Below the pieces are notes generated by a model. That model searched no databases and was not told where the DNA came from. It saw nothing but the letters and a program-made list of their open reading frames with translations. 64,000 nt of DNA, taken from NCBI RefSeq assembly GCF_030689305.1, contig NZ_JAUYVM010000002.1:558001-622000 (forward strand), written 5' to 3'. Below are positions 1 through 10,383 of this stretch, piece by piece. Made by a program: the position numbers and the translations under genes. The DNA comes from Vibrio penaeicida. GTDB lineage: Bacteria > Pseudomonadota > Gammaproteobacteria > Enterobacterales > Vibrionaceae. Every line of letters starts with the position of its first letter. Position 1 is the first letter of the stretch.

Positions 1-66
1 TTGCCATATGATACTTTTGACGAAGTACAAGCTATTGTGCGCTATATTTTCAGTCAAATAATCTGA
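1..66 (+). CDS. C-terminal tail of an upstream gene (partial)
   Basis: The window opens in an uninterrupted frame of 21 codons ending at a TGA (64-66), with residues PYDTFDEVQAIVRYIFSQII before the stop. The composition looks like a genuine protein tail, and it sits about 115 bp before pepN in the same orientation. The rest lies outside the window, and I do not recognise the family. It could also be a chance open frame. Confidence 0.3.
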   Translation: MPYDTFDEVQAIVRYIFSQII

Positions 67-182
67 AATCTTTCCCTGCTAGCTCATTTCTCATATTCAG
101 CAGAAAATCTCATTTTCCGCTCGTAAGCAAATGGCTATATTAGGTAAACGCAACTGGCAGATATATAAAAGGAAATTTCAAT

Positions 183-2789
183 ATGGCTCAAAGCCCTCAA
201 GCAAAATATCGTAAAGACTATCAGTCTCCTGACTTTACTATCACTCACGTAGACCTGACTTTCGATTTGCACGACACAGCGAGTGTTATAACGGCTGTAT
301 CGACAGTGAAAAAACTAAAAGAGAATACAAAGCTGTTTCTTGATGGTGATGAGTTAACTTTGCTTTCTGTAAAAGTTGATGGAGAAGATTGGACTGACTA
401 CCAAGAAGTGGAAGGTGGTCTTGAAATTAATGGTCTGACTAAAGATTTTGAGTTGACCATTAAAACAGAGGTTAACCCTTCTACCAACACGGCTTTGGAA
501 GGTCTGTACAAATCGGGAGATGGATTTTGTACCCAATGTGAAGCAGAAGGTTTCCGCCGAATTACCTACTACATGGATCGCCCAGATGTGTTGGCGATTT
601 TTACAACGACTGTTATCGCGGAAGAATCTAAGAATACATTCCTTCTAAGTAACGGTAACCGTGTTGATGAAGGTAAGCTCGAAAACGGCAGACATTGGGC
701 TAAATGGAATGACCCACACCCGAAGCCAGCTTACCTGTTTGCCATTGTTGCTGGTGATTTTGATGTTCTTCGAGACAAATACGTAACGGTCTCAGGTCGT
801 GAGGTCGATCTAGAAATTTATGTCGACAGAGGAAACCTAGACCGCGCACCATTCGCGATGACGTCATTGATTAATTCAATGAAGTGGGACGAAGAAAGAT
901 TTGGTCTTGAATATGACCTCGACATTTACATGATTGTTGCCGTTGATTTCTTCAATATGGGTGCGATGGAAAACAAAGGTCTCAACGTATTCAACTCAAA
1001 ATACGTGTTAGCAAACAATGAAACTGCAACTGATGATGATTACTTAGGTATTGAAGCGGTTATCGGACACGAATACTTCCATAACTGGACGGGTAACCGA
1101 GTTACTTGTCGTGATTGGTTCCAACTTAGTTTGAAAGAAGGCCTAACGGTTTTCCGCGATCAAGAGTTCTCATCGGATCTAGGTTCTCGTGCCGTGAATC
1201 GAATTAACAACGTGAGAATTATCCGTGGCCCGCAATTTGCTGAAGATGCGAGCCCAATGTCTCATCCAATTCGTCCGGAAAAAGTGATAGAAATGAACAA
1301 CTTCTACACGTTAACGGTATACGAAAAGGGGAGTGAAGTTATTCGAATGATGCACACACTTCTTGGTGAAGAAAAATTCCAACAAGGTGTGAAGCTTTAT
1401 TTTGAACGCCATGACGGTACGGCAGCAACTTGTGAAGACTTTGTCTCTGCAATGGAAGACGCTTCTGGTGTCGACTTGAAGCATTTCCGTTTGTGGTACA
1501 GCCAGTCTGGTACGCCGACGGTTGAAGCAACCACTGAATTCAATCAAGCCGAAAGCACGTTCTCGCTAACATTGAAACAGCAAACGCCTGCAACATTGGA
1601 GCAATCAGAAAAGCAAGCATTGCACATTCCGTTTGATATTGAGTTATATGCGCAGGACGGAAGTGTTATTGAGTTACGCTGTAACTCTAAAGAAATCAGC
1701 AATGTTCTTGATTTCACTCAAGATGAGCAAACCTTTGTTTTCGAAAATGTAACTGAACGTCCAGTTATTTCAATGCTGCGTGAGTTTTCGGCGCCCGTTA
1801 AATTGAACTATGAATATTCAGATGAAGATTTGAAGTTTTTGATGGTTAACGCTAGAAATGATTTTGCGCGATGGGATGCAGGGCAATTGCTTCTTGCCAA
1901 ATACATTAAGTTAAACATTACACGTCAGCAAAACGGAGAAAGTTTCGAGCTTCCTGAAGATGTGATTGATGCATTCAGAGGCGTGTTGCTTGATGCTAGC
2001 TTGGAACCAGCATTTATTGCCGAAGCTTTAAAAGTTCCAAGTGAAGTGGAAATAGCGGGGTGGTTTAAGCCAGCAGATGTAGATGCTATCCGATTTGTTA
2101 GAGAGTCGATCCGTAAAGCATTTGCTTTTGGGCTAGTGGATGAATTAAGCGCTACGTTCCACAGTAACAAGCAAGCTGAGTACGTTGTAGAGCACGATGC
2201 CATTGGTAAACGATCTCTAAGAAATGTGTGCTTGTCTTATTTGGCATTGACTGACCAAGGCGATGATATTGTAAAAGTTGTGTATCGAGAAGCGAACAAC
2301 ATGACTGATACTATGGCTGCACTGACTGCGGCAAACACAGCACAACTACCGTGTCGTTCAGAGTTGATGGCAAGCTTTAGCGACAAGTGGAGCCATGATG
2401 GTTTAGTTATGGATAAGTGGTTTGCACTTCAAGGCACTAACCCAGCGAGCAATGTGCTCGATACCATTCGTGAAACGATGTCTCACGCTGCATTTGATCT
2501 TAAGAATCCAAACCGTACTCGTAACTTAATTGGCACTTTCTTCGGTGGAAACCCAGTAAACTTCCACAACAAAGATGGCAGTGGTTATGCATTTGCCGGT
2601 GAGATTTTGATCCAAATGAATGAAAGCAACCCGCAAGTTGCTTCGCGCCTAATAGATCCTCTTCTTAAATACAGAAATTATGATGAAGATCGCCAAGCGA
2701 TGATGCGTAAAGAGTTGGAAAAATTGTCCAATCTCGACAATCTAGCCAAAGATCTCTATGAAAAAGTAACAAAAGCGTTAGAATCTTAA
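183..2789 (+). CDS. pepN: Aminopeptidase N (M1 zinc metallopeptidase)
   Basis: This 868-residue protein matches the size of gammaproteobacterial PepN, the main broad-specificity cytoplasmic aminopeptidase that removes N-terminal residues during peptide turnover. The exopeptidase motif GAMEN lies at about residues 260-264. The zinc site is HEYFH at 296-300 with the third ligand Glu at about 319, positions nearly identical to the Escherichia coli enzyme. The start ATG at 183 is preceded by AAAGGAAATTTCAAT, a good ribosome binding site. The gene stands alone with a hairpin directly after its stop. Nothing in it looks damaged. Confidence 0.97.
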   Translation: MAQSPQAKYRKDYQSPDFTITHVDLTFDLHDTASVITAVSTVKKLKENTKLFLDGDELTLLSVKVDGEDWTDYQEVEGGLEINGLTKDFELTIKTEVNPSTNTALEGLYKSGDGFCTQCEAEGFRRITYYMDRPDVLAIFTTTVIAEESKNTFLLSNGNRVDEGKLENGRHWAKWNDPHPKPAYLFAIVAGDFDVLRDKYVTVSGREVDLEIYVDRGNLDRAPFAMTSLINSMKWDEERFGLEYDLDIYMIVAVDFFNMGAMENKGLNVFNSKYVLANNETATDDDYLGIEAVIGHEYFHNWTGNRVTCRDWFQLSLKEGLTVFRDQEFSSDLGSRAVNRINNVRIIRGPQFAEDASPMSHPIRPEKVIEMNNFYTLTVYEKGSEVIRMMHTLLGEEKFQQGVKLYFERHDGTAATCEDFVSAMEDASGVDLKHFRLWYSQSGTPTVEATTEFNQAESTFSLTLKQQTPATLEQSEKQALHIPFDIELYAQDGSVIELRCNSKEISNVLDFTQDEQTFVFENVTERPVISMLREFSAPVKLNYEYSDEDLKFLMVNARNDFARWDAGQLLLAKYIKLNITRQQNGESFELPEDVIDAFRGVLLDASLEPAFIAEALKVPSEVEIAGWFKPADVDAIRFVRESIRKAFAFGLVDELSATFHSNKQAEYVVEHDAIGKRSLRNVCLSYLALTDQGDDIVKVVYREANNMTDTMAALTAANTAQLPCRSELMASFSDKWSHDGLVMDKWFALQGTNPASNVLDTIRETMSHAAFDLKNPNRTRNLIGTFFGGNPVNFHNKDGSGYAFAGEILIQMNESNPQVASRLIDPLLKYRNYDEDRQAMMRKELEKLSNLDNLAKDLYEKVTKALES

Positions 2790-2814
2790 GTAAGACTGAC
2801 TAGCGAATGAATAT

Positions 2815-2841
2815 AAGTGGCAGTTTTTACTGCCACTTTTG
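2815..2841 (+). terminator. Intrinsic terminator after pepN
   Basis: A perfect 10-bp stem (AAGTGGCAGT / ACTGCCACTT) with a four-T loop is followed by a short T run. It ends only 6 bp before the ATG of the next small gene, so that gene either has its promoter inside this region or is read by leak-through. Confidence 0.75.
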
Positions 2842-2847
2842 TTATCC

Positions 2848-3066
2848 ATGAATCAATATTACTTCTCTCTTAATATTACCTATCAAGAATTTCTCAGCCA
2901 CTACTCAGGAGTGGCAAGTTCAGTAATTGTCTTCACTGACCAAGGTTTAAAAATTCAATTGCCTGCATCTCGTTTCAGACCCTTTCTTAGTCAAATTGGT
3001 GTAAAAGGGCGCTTTAGGCTAACAACTGACCAGAATAATAAACTTCTAAAGTTGGAAGTTCTGTGA
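2848..3066 (+). CDS. DUF2835 family small protein
   Basis: A 72-residue protein starting MNQYYFSLNITYQEFLSHYSG, with a conserved-looking core and C-terminal RFRPFLSQIGVKGRFRLTTD segment typical of the DUF2835 family, which is common directly downstream of pepN in Vibrio and relatives. I chose the ATG at 2848 over a TTG three codons upstream because that TTG falls inside the preceding terminator. It has no signal peptide or membrane segment. Its function is unknown. Confidence 0.8.
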   Translation: MNQYYFSLNITYQEFLSHYSGVASSVIVFTDQGLKIQLPASRFRPFLSQIGVKGRFRLTTDQNNKLLKLEVL

Positions 3067-3264
3067 ACTTGTGAGTTTTCAGATGTTTAAATAGGTACCT
3101 TAATCACAGATTCAAACTTTTTTCATAATCCTACCCGCAATTCATTTAACCTTTTATCAATATTGCTTTTACAATATAGATAGCCTGTTTTTCTAGTCAG
3201 GCTAAGGCATTACCAAGTTGCATTAAGCAACACCCTACAAAAATTCTAAGATTGGAGCGTTAAT

Positions 3265-6200
3265 ATGGCCGCGCGAGAAAACGTTGTGCCGGTTCTTCTT
3301 GAAAAAGTGTACAAACTGATTCAAGACAAACTCGAGCTTGCCCACCAACCTTTAGTAACAAAACTTGCTAAGCACCTATTTAGTACGATTGGTCAGGAAG
3401 ACCTAGTACAGAGAAACGAGTCAGATCTCTATGGTGCCGTTGTCAGCTTGTGGCATCACATCAGCGAGAAGCAACCTAAAGAAATTTCGGTAAGAGTATT
3501 TAACCCTACGGTAAGCCGACATGGATGGAAGTCTACCCACACGATCGTTGAAATCGTGGTACCTGATAGCCCATTCCTTGTGGACTCGGTAAAGATGGCG
3601 CTTGCGCGTCTAGATCTTTCTAGCCACTTAATGCTCCATGGTCCGACGCGAATCGCCCGCGACAAAAATAATAAAACCACAGGCGTAAACGAAAAATCTG
3701 GTGACGACCTATCCCTTTTCCATATAGAAGTCGACATGCTGGCAGACAAATCCAAAATGTCGGATTTGAAAAGCGAGCTTGTATCAATTTTGACGGACAC
3801 AGGGCTGGTTGTTTCTGATTGGAAGCCGATGGCGGCCAAGCTAAAACAAGTGATCAAAGAAATTGAAGATCAACGCGTATCTCTTCCTGTAGAAAAAGAG
3901 CGTGTTGATGAAACCATTGCGTTTCTTAAGTGGTTAGGCAATCACAATTTTACCTTTATGGGCTACAAAGAATACGACTTAGTTGCCGTAGAAGGGGATC
4001 ACGAGCTTCGTCCGACGGAAGAAACTGGTTTAGGCATTCTTTCAGTAGATAGTCGCGTACGTAGTGTAAAACTTTCTGACCTTGCAGATTCTGCGCGCTT
4101 GGAAGCCAAAAAACCTTACTTGCTGATTGTGACTAAAGGCAATACTGCTTCACACATTCACCGTCCAGCTTATACCGACTACATCGGTATTAAGAAAATA
4201 GGTAAGAACGGCAAAGTGATTGGAGAACACCGTTTCACCGGTCTTTACACTTCGGCTGTTTATAACCAGAGCGTATCGAGTATTCCGCTGATTCGCGATA
4301 AAGCGAATCGAATTCTTGAGTCTAGTGGTTACATGAAAGGGGCATACTCTTTCAAAGCACTACACAATATTTTAGAAAATTTCCCACGTGATGAGTTGCT
4401 TCAAGCGACAGAGCAAGAGCTACTTCAAGTTGGTTCTGGTGTTGTTCAAATGCAAGACCGAGACATGCTTCGGTTGTTCATTCGTAAAGACCCGTTTGGT
4501 CGTTTCTTCAGTTGCATGGTTTATGTAACCAAAGAGCGCTACAACACCCAGCTGCGTCGTCAAACTCAGCGCATACTTGGGGAATACCTCAATTCTGATC
4601 AAGAAGTAGAATTCACAACGTTCTTTTCAGAAAGTCCATTGGCGAGAACTCACTACATTGTCCATGTGAAAAACAACAACATTGATGTCGATGTTAAAGA
4701 AATAGAGCAAAACCTTATGGAAGTATCTTCGTCTTGGGATGACCGACTACAAGAAGCGATCATTGCTAACAACGGTGAAAGTACGGGTTTGCCTTTATCA
4801 AAAGAATACCTTCGTGCTTTCCCTCGTTCATACAAAGAGGCGATGCTGCCAGGTTCTGCGGTTGCCGATATAGAACGATTAGAAGCACTTAAAGATGCTG
4901 AAGATCTGGGTATGCTTTTCTATCGCCCTCAAGAAGAGAGCCATGATTCCAAAGCCGTACACTTAAAACTGTACCATCGTGAGCAACCGATTCATCTTTC
5001 TGATGTACTCCCTATGTTGGAAAACTTGGGACTGCGTGTTATCGGTGAAGCGCCATACGAAGTTCGAAAATCCAATGGAGTTACGTATTGGATTCTTGAT
5101 TTCTCAATGTTACTCGGTGCGAGCGTATCGGTTGACTTACGTGAAGCGCGAGATCGTTTCCAACAAGCTTTCGCCGATATTTGGTCGGGTAAGCTAGAGA
5201 GTGACGGGTTCAATAGATTGGTTCTTGGTGCAGGCCTATCGGGGCGTGAAATCACGATACTTCGAAGCTATGCGAGATACATGCGTCAAGTCGGTTTCCC
5301 ATTCAGTCAAAGTTACATTGAAGAAACGCTGTCGCATCACCCTGATATTGCAAAAGGGTTAGTTGATTTATTTGGTAAACGTTTTGATCCTAAATTTAAA
5401 GGTGCCAAAAAGAACCAAACAGAGCTGATCAACAAGATCAATGAGCAACTGGATGGAGTTGAAAGCCTCGATGATGATCGTATCATTCGTCGCTACACGG
5501 ATATGATACTTGCTACGCTCCGCACTAACTATTACCAGCTTGCACAAGATGGTCAGCCGAAACCATGGTTGGCGTTGAAGCTAAAACCCACCGATATTCC
5601 AGAAATACCTCAGCCTGTACCAGCGTTTGAGATTTTCGTTTATGCCCCTGACATAGAGGGTGTCCATTTACGTGGTGGTAAAGTGGCTCGTGGTGGTCTT
5701 CGTTGGTCAGACCGACAAGAAGATTTCCGTACAGAAATTTTGGGCTTGGTTAAAGCACAGCAGGTCAAGAACACCGTTATTGTTCCAGTTGGTGCTAAAG
5801 GCGGCTTTGTTTGTAAGCGTCAACCAAATTTGACCACGCGTGATGAGATCTTTGCGGAAGGTCAACGTTGTTACAAACAATTCATTCGCGCATTGCTCGA
5901 TGTATCCGACAATATTGTAGAAGGTAATGTCTCTCATCCTGAGAACGTAGTTCGTCATGATGAAGACGATGCGTATTTAGTCGTCGCGGCGGATAAAGGC
6001 ACAGCAACATTCTCGGATCTTGCAAACTCAGTTGCTGATGAGTACAACTTCTGGCTTGGTGACGCATTTGCTTCTGGTGGTTCTAATGGTTACGACCACA
6101 AAGCAATGGGTATTACTGCGAAAGGCGGTTGGGAATCGGTAAAACGTCACTTCCGTGAAATGGGTGTGAACTGTCAAACCACAGACTTTACCTGTATTGC

Positions 6201-8106
6201 TGTTGGAGATATGGCGGGCGATGTATTTGGTAACGGTATGCTTCTTTCAAAGCATATTCGATTGCAAGCAGCGTTTAACCATTTACACATCTTTATCGAT
6301 CCAACACCAGATTCGGCGAAAAGCTGGAAAGAACGTGATCGCTTGTTTAAATTGCCACGCTCAAGTTGGGAAGATTATGACAAGAAGTTGATCTCTAAAG
6401 GTGGGGGTATTTTCTCCCGTCGTGCTAAGTCGATCGACTTGACGCCAGAGATCCAAAAAATGCTGGGTACACGCAAAAGTTCAATGGCACCCAATGACTT
6501 GATCAAAGCGATCTTACATATGGAAGTCGATTTGTTCTGGAATGGTGGTATCGGCACCTACGTTAAAGCTTCAACTGAAACACACACTGATGTTGGTGAC
6601 CGAGCGAATGATGCATTGCGTATCGACGGCAAAGACATGAGAGCCAAAGTTGTCGGTGAGGGTGGTAACTTGGGTATGACCCAACTTGGTCGTATCGAAT
6701 ACGCTTTGCGTGGCGGTCGAGTGAATACCGATTTTGTTGATAACGTTGGCGGTGTTGATTGTTCAGATAATGAAGTCAACATTAAGATCTTCCTGAACAG
6801 CTTAGTCGCTAATGGCGACCTAACGGTTAAACAAAGAAACCTTATCCTAGATAAGATGGAAGATGAAGTTGGCGAAATCGTACTAAAAGACGCCTATTGG
6901 CAATCCGAATCTATTTCAGTAAGTGAACAGCAAGGTTCTTCTTTGGTGAAAGAGCAAATCCGCTTTATTCACACAATGGAACGATCGGGGCATTTGGATC
7001 GCGCATTAGAATACATTCCGGATGACGAAACTCTACTAGAGCGTGAAAAAATGGGGCAGGCGTTGACCCGTCCTGAACTTTCGGTACTCGTAGCATACGG
7101 TAAAATGGTTCTGAAAGAGCAGTTGGTCAGTGATGAAATTTCGAATGATGAGTTTCACGCACAGCAATTGGTCAATTACTTCCCATCAGAGTTACGCCGT
7201 AACTATTTGTCACAAATGGATACCCATCCTCTAAGAGCAGAAATTATTGCGACATGTCTTGCAAACCAGATGGTTAACGAGATGGGTTGTAATTTCGTCA
7301 CTCGAATGCAAGAGGAGACGGGTGCAACCGTTGTTGATATCGCAAATGCTTACTCTGCTGCCCGCGAAATCTTCGAGCTTGGCGGAATAATGAAGCAAGT
7401 GAGAAGCTTCGACAATACAGCAACCACGATCGCTCAGTATGATCTTATGTACTCAATTCGTCGTATTTTGCGTCGACTTAGCCGCTGGTTATTAAGAAAT
7501 CGTTCGAACAAGTCAACAGTTAATGAGCTTGTTGCTCTTTACCACGATGATGTTCAAGCGGTAATGAAAGATCTGGATAACTTATTGGTTAAAGACGAAG
7601 TTCAAGAGCACAACGATCTTGCCGATCTGTGGATCGAACAGGGTATTGAGCGTCCTGTCGCAAACTATGTGTCTCGATTGTCGAGTCTGTACTCGGCACT
7701 GGATATATCCTCAGTAGCCCGTGATGAAGGCAAATCTGTGAAAGAAGCGGCTAAGATGTACTTCACATTAGGTGATCGTCTGTCTTTGCATTGGTTCCTC
7801 AAACAAATCAATAATCAAGCGGTAGAAAACAACTGGCAAGCCCTTGCGAGAGCATCTTTCAGAGAAGATCTTGATTGGCAGCAGAGATTGTTAACTGCGC
7901 AAGTTCTCCATTGCGATTGCAGTGAAGGTAAGGTCAATGTGGATAAAGCACTGGATGAGTGGATTGAGAATAATGGATCGTCTTTGGTTCGTTGGGAGAA
8001 CATTCTTAACGAGTTTAAAGTGGGTTCGGTCCATGAATTTGCTAAATTTTCCGTCGCTCTGAGAGAATTAACGTTATTAAATTTGAATTGTGCTTCAAAT
8101 GAGTAA
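3265..8106 (+). CDS. gdhB: NAD-specific glutamate dehydrogenase, large (GDH-180 type)
   Basis: At 1613 residues this is the very large NAD-dependent glutamate dehydrogenase class, which oxidatively deaminates glutamate to 2-oxoglutarate and feeds amino-acid carbon into the TCA cycle. The N-terminal half is the regulatory ACT/helical region of the family. The catalytic core begins near residue 800 with GGLRWSDRQEDFRTEILGL and a downstream PVGAKGGF segment carrying the active-site lysine. A Rossmann-type NAD region follows (GNGMLLSKHIRLQAAFNH). The start has a good TTGGAGCG ribosome binding site. The gene is monocistronic, closed by a terminator. The symbol gdhB follows Pseudomonas usage. Confidence 0.95.
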   Translation: MAARENVVPVLLEKVYKLIQDKLELAHQPLVTKLAKHLFSTIGQEDLVQRNESDLYGAVVSLWHHISEKQPKEISVRVFNPTVSRHGWKSTHTIVEIVVPDSPFLVDSVKMALARLDLSSHLMLHGPTRIARDKNNKTTGVNEKSGDDLSLFHIEVDMLADKSKMSDLKSELVSILTDTGLVVSDWKPMAAKLKQVIKEIEDQRVSLPVEKERVDETIAFLKWLGNHNFTFMGYKEYDLVAVEGDHELRPTEETGLGILSVDSRVRSVKLSDLADSARLEAKKPYLLIVTKGNTASHIHRPAYTDYIGIKKIGKNGKVIGEHRFTGLYTSAVYNQSVSSIPLIRDKANRILESSGYMKGAYSFKALHNILENFPRDELLQATEQELLQVGSGVVQMQDRDMLRLFIRKDPFGRFFSCMVYVTKERYNTQLRRQTQRILGEYLNSDQEVEFTTFFSESPLARTHYIVHVKNNNIDVDVKEIEQNLMEVSSSWDDRLQEAIIANNGESTGLPLSKEYLRAFPRSYKEAMLPGSAVADIERLEALKDAEDLGMLFYRPQEESHDSKAVHLKLYHREQPIHLSDVLPMLENLGLRVIGEAPYEVRKSNGVTYWILDFSMLLGASVSVDLREARDRFQQAFADIWSGKLESDGFNRLVLGAGLSGREITILRSYARYMRQVGFPFSQSYIEETLSHHPDIAKGLVDLFGKRFDPKFKGAKKNQTELINKINEQLDGVESLDDDRIIRRYTDMILATLRTNYYQLAQDGQPKPWLALKLKPTDIPEIPQPVPAFEIFVYAPDIEGVHLRGGKVARGGLRWSDRQEDFRTEILGLVKAQQVKNTVIVPVGAKGGFVCKRQPNLTTRDEIFAEGQRCYKQFIRALLDVSDNIVEGNVSHPENVVRHDEDDAYLVVAADKGTATFSDLANSVADEYNFWLGDAFASGGSNGYDHKAMGITAKGGWESVKRHFREMGVNCQTTDFTCIAVGDMAGDVFGNGMLLSKHIRLQAAFNHLHIFIDPTPDSAKSWKERDRLFKLPRSSWEDYDKKLISKGGGIFSRRAKSIDLTPEIQKMLGTRKSSMAPNDLIKAILHMEVDLFWNGGIGTYVKASTETHTDVGDRANDALRIDGKDMRAKVVGEGGNLGMTQLGRIEYALRGGRVNTDFVDNVGGVDCSDNEVNIKIFLNSLVANGDLTVKQRNLILDKMEDEVGEIVLKDAYWQSESISVSEQQGSSLVKEQIRFIHTMERSGHLDRALEYIPDDETLLEREKMGQALTRPELSVLVAYGKMVLKEQLVSDEISNDEFHAQQLVNYFPSELRRNYLSQMDTHPLRAEIIATCLANQMVNEMGCNFVTRMQEETGATVVDIANAYSAAREIFELGGIMKQVRSFDNTATTIAQYDLMYSIRRILRRLSRWLLRNRSNKSTVNELVALYHDDVQAVMKDLDNLLVKDEVQEHNDLADLWIEQGIERPVANYVSRLSSLYSALDISSVARDEGKSVKEAAKMYFTLGDRLSLHWFLKQINNQAVENNWQALARASFREDLDWQQRLLTAQVLHCDCSEGKVNVDKALDEWIENNGSSLVRWENILNEFKVGSVHEFAKFSVALRELTLLNLNCASNE

Positions 8107-8113
8107 ATAATAC

Positions 8114-8137
8114 AGCCCCGTTTAACGGGGCTTTTTT
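8114..8137 (+). terminator. Intrinsic terminator after glutamate dehydrogenase
   Basis: Stem AGCCCCGTT / AACGGGGCT with a one-base loop followed by six Ts. It lies between the gdh stop and the pyrD ribosome binding site (CGGAGG). Confidence 0.9.
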
Positions 8138-8151
8138 CTTTCGGAGGCACA

Positions 8152-9162
8152 ATGCTTTACCGTCTAGCCAGAACTGGCTTTTTTCAACTCGATGCCGAAA
8201 AGGCACACGAGCTCGCAATAGATAATTTCAAACGCTTCAACGGCACTCCTCTTGATCTCTTCTATCGACAGCAACTTCCTCACCGACCAGTAGAATGCAT
8301 GGGTCTTACGTTTAAAAATCCAGTTGGCTTAGCGGCTGGCTTAGATAAGAACGGAGAATGTATCGATGCGTTTGGTGCGATGGGTTTTGGTTTTGTAGAA
8401 GTAGGGACTGTTACACCCAAACCTCAACCAGGTAATGACAAACCTCGTTTGTTCCGTTTGGTTGAAGCCGAGGGCATTATCAACCGTATGGGCTTTAACA
8501 ATCTTGGTGTGGATCATCTTGTCGAAAACGTAAAAAAATCAACTTATGATGGCGTCCTTGGAATCAACATCGGCAAGAACAAAGACACCCCAATTGAAAA
8601 GGGAAGTGAAGACTACCTGATCTGCATGGAAAAAGTGTATCAGTATGCCGGTTACATTGCGGTAAACATTTCTTCTCCAAACACGCCGGGACTTCGCTCA
8701 CTTCAGTATGGCGAAGCGCTTGATGAATTATTGTCTGACTTGAAAGCCAAACAAGCAGAACTTGAAACTGAACACGGAAAATACGTTCCACTTGCATTGA
8801 AAATTGCTCCTGACCTCAGTGACGATGAAATCGTTCAGATTTGTGAATCACTCATCAAGAATAAAATTGATGGCGTAATTGCAACTAATACAACGTTAGA
8901 CCGTTCGATTGTTGAAGGAATGAAAAACGCAAACGAAGCGGGTGGGTTAAGTGGGCGACCAGTACAATCGAGAAGTACTGAAGTCGTTCGCAAACTTCAC
9001 GAAGAGCTAGGCGACAAACTTCCTATCATTGGAGTGGGTGGTGTTGATTCCTATGTTGCTGCAAAAGAAAAAATGCTTGCAGGCGCTAAGTTGGTTCAAG
9101 TCTATTCAGGTTTTATCTACAAAGGTCCTGGTTTAGTCAGAGATATTGTGAAAAACCTATAA
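8152..9162 (+). CDS. pyrD: Dihydroorotate dehydrogenase (quinone), class 2
   Basis: A 336-residue enzyme that oxidises dihydroorotate to orotate in de novo pyrimidine synthesis, passing electrons to membrane quinone. The N-terminal amphipathic extension ([23 protein letters not shown]) is the class 2 membrane-association domain. FMN/substrate motifs include [23 protein letters not shown], and [11 protein letters not shown] near residue 173, which holds the class 2 catalytic serine. The C-terminal phosphate-binding IGVGGVDS and [11 protein letters not shown] segments are intact. An AT-rich terminator follows. Confidence 0.97.
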   Translation: MLYRLARTGFFQLDAEKAHELAIDNFKRFNGTPLDLFYRQQLPHRPVECMGLTFKNPVGLAAGLDKNGECIDAFGAMGFGFVEVGTVTPKPQPGNDKPRLFRLVEAEGIINRMGFNNLGVDHLVENVKKSTYDGVLGINIGKNKDTPIEKGSEDYLICMEKVYQYAGYIAVNISSPNTPGLRSLQYGEALDELLSDLKAKQAELETEHGKYVPLALKIAPDLSDDEIVQICESLIKNKIDGVIATNTTLDRSIVEGMKNANEAGGLSGRPVQSRSTEVVRKLHEELGDKLPIIGVGGVDSYVAAKEKMLAGAKLVQVYSGFIYKGPGLVRDIVKNL

Positions 9163-9198
9163 ATTTTCTTCTGAAAATCACATCATATTCACAAAAAC

Positions 9199-9225
9199 AA
9201 AAGGGGATTTTTCCCCTTTTTTTTT
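9199..9225 (+). terminator. Intrinsic terminator after pyrD
   Basis: Stem AAAAGGGGA / TCCCCTTTT followed by an unbroken run of Ts. A strong rightward Rho-independent terminator. Confidence 0.9.
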
Positions 9226-9320
9226 GTCGATCGCTTTGTAGAATAAATGAGTAAATGGATTTTAGTTCAGTGACTTGAATTCTAAATTACTGATCACTAT
9301 GAAGATTGAAGAGACGGAAC

Positions 9321-9863
9321 ATGTTGAAACCAAGCGACAACTGGAAGTGGTACTTTGATAAAAAAGTAAGCGCCCTGGTATTAGGGCTTGATGACGGCAT
9401 GGCTTTTAAAGTAGAGATTCCCCAAAAGTTTTTAGTGGACTGCGCATTCAGAGACAGTGAATTTTCTGTTGATGACGCTTCAGTATTCCAGCAATTTAAG
9501 GAATCCGTACAAACTCTTCCTCTAACAGAGCCTAGGCAGGCTCAGTTGGTTCTGAATTGTGTCGCAACGCACCGCTACCATAAGCCTGTGCAACCTAAAA
9601 GCTGGTTTTTCGACTATCAAGGAGAAGGGCATAACCCTTCGCAAGGCGAATTAGTTTATTTAAAAAATGAATTAAATAGCGGTCTTTTTGTTGTTGTAGA
9701 AGTTTGCGACAACGCCAGCGTATGCGCTTCAGTAGAATTAGATGGATTCCAACTTACTGCATCGAAATCTCTCAGTTTTTGTCAGTCTGTCAAAGTTATG
9801 CATGATCGCATAGCAAAGGCAGAAGCATTTGACAACTATGCGCCGATAGCTCTGGTAGGCTAA
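9321..9863 (+). CDS. zapC: Cell division protein ZapC
   Basis: A 180-residue FtsZ-associated protein. ZapC bundles FtsZ protofilaments and stabilises the Z ring at midcell in gammaproteobacteria. The sequence begins MLKPSDNWKWYFD, the family's typical start, and carries the conserved HRYHKPVQPKSWFFDYQGEG stretch in its middle. I place the start at the ATG at 9321, where GAGACGGAAC gives a ribosome binding site, rather than the in-frame TTG five codons upstream. It is followed by its own terminator and is separate from the downstream rRNA methyltransferase gene. Confidence 0.92.
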   Translation: MLKPSDNWKWYFDKKVSALVLGLDDGMAFKVEIPQKFLVDCAFRDSEFSVDDASVFQQFKESVQTLPLTEPRQAQLVLNCVATHRYHKPVQPKSWFFDYQGEGHNPSQGELVYLKNELNSGLFVVVEVCDNASVCASVELDGFQLTASKSLSFCQSVKVMHDRIAKAEAFDNYAPIALVG

Positions 9864-9899
9864 AACGCGTTTTTACATCCCTAATGAAATCGTTCCTTC

Positions 9900-9931
9900 G
9901 AGCTGTTGGCATTGCCAATGGCTCTTTTTTT
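9900..9931 (+). terminator. Intrinsic terminator after zapC
   Basis: A two-part stem (GAGC..TTGGC / GCCAA..GCTC with a small internal bulge and ATT loop) followed by seven Ts. Confidence 0.85.
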
Positions 9932-10383
9932 GTCTTCATTTCGCGCAATTTCTCTTGTCTCAGCCAGCCTCTAATACACCGAATCCGGTCCTAGCCGATA
10001 TCAGTTGTGAGAAATTTGAACACCGTCAAATAAAAGTTTTCTCTATTTATGCTTACGTTTATACCTAAATTCCCGTTTATAAGGTGAAAAAATTCCTGTT
10101 TTAGCCCGAAATGTACCTTAATTACATCAATAAATCCGATCTGGTATATACCAAAATTGGCGAGAATAAGTATGCACTATCCCTGTGTTCCCTTTAAAAG
10201 CGTCAGTTTTATTGTCACTAAGTACTTACTGACTAAAACAGGAGTAATTTCTTTAAAGGCGCGAGTAAATTGTTTGAAAAATGTGCACTTAGATTGCTAA
10301 GACTAATTTTTGGAAAGATTGAGTTCGGTTTGTGCTTCTTGCTCAGGTATAATCGAGCTCATTTTTGTTACCAAAAGACCAGT
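9932..10383 (+). promoter_or_regulatory. Intergenic region upstream of rlmKL with probable promoter
   Basis: About 450 bp without a convincing gene. It contains a perfect 12-bp palindrome TGGTATATACCA at 10142-10153 and, just before the gene, a consensus -10 hexamer TATAAT at 10348-10353, about 30 bp before the start codon. A weak TTCGGT lies 18 bp upstream of it. Frames continue upstream from the gene but lack conserved RlmKL sequence, so I treat this as leader and promoter. Confidence 0.5.

Noticed and set aside
10270..10383. Longer RlmKL with 38 extra N-terminal residues
   Set aside because: The extension is hydrophobic, starts with TTG, runs across the -10 promoter element, and is not part of the family. 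The ATG at 10384 gives the conserved start.
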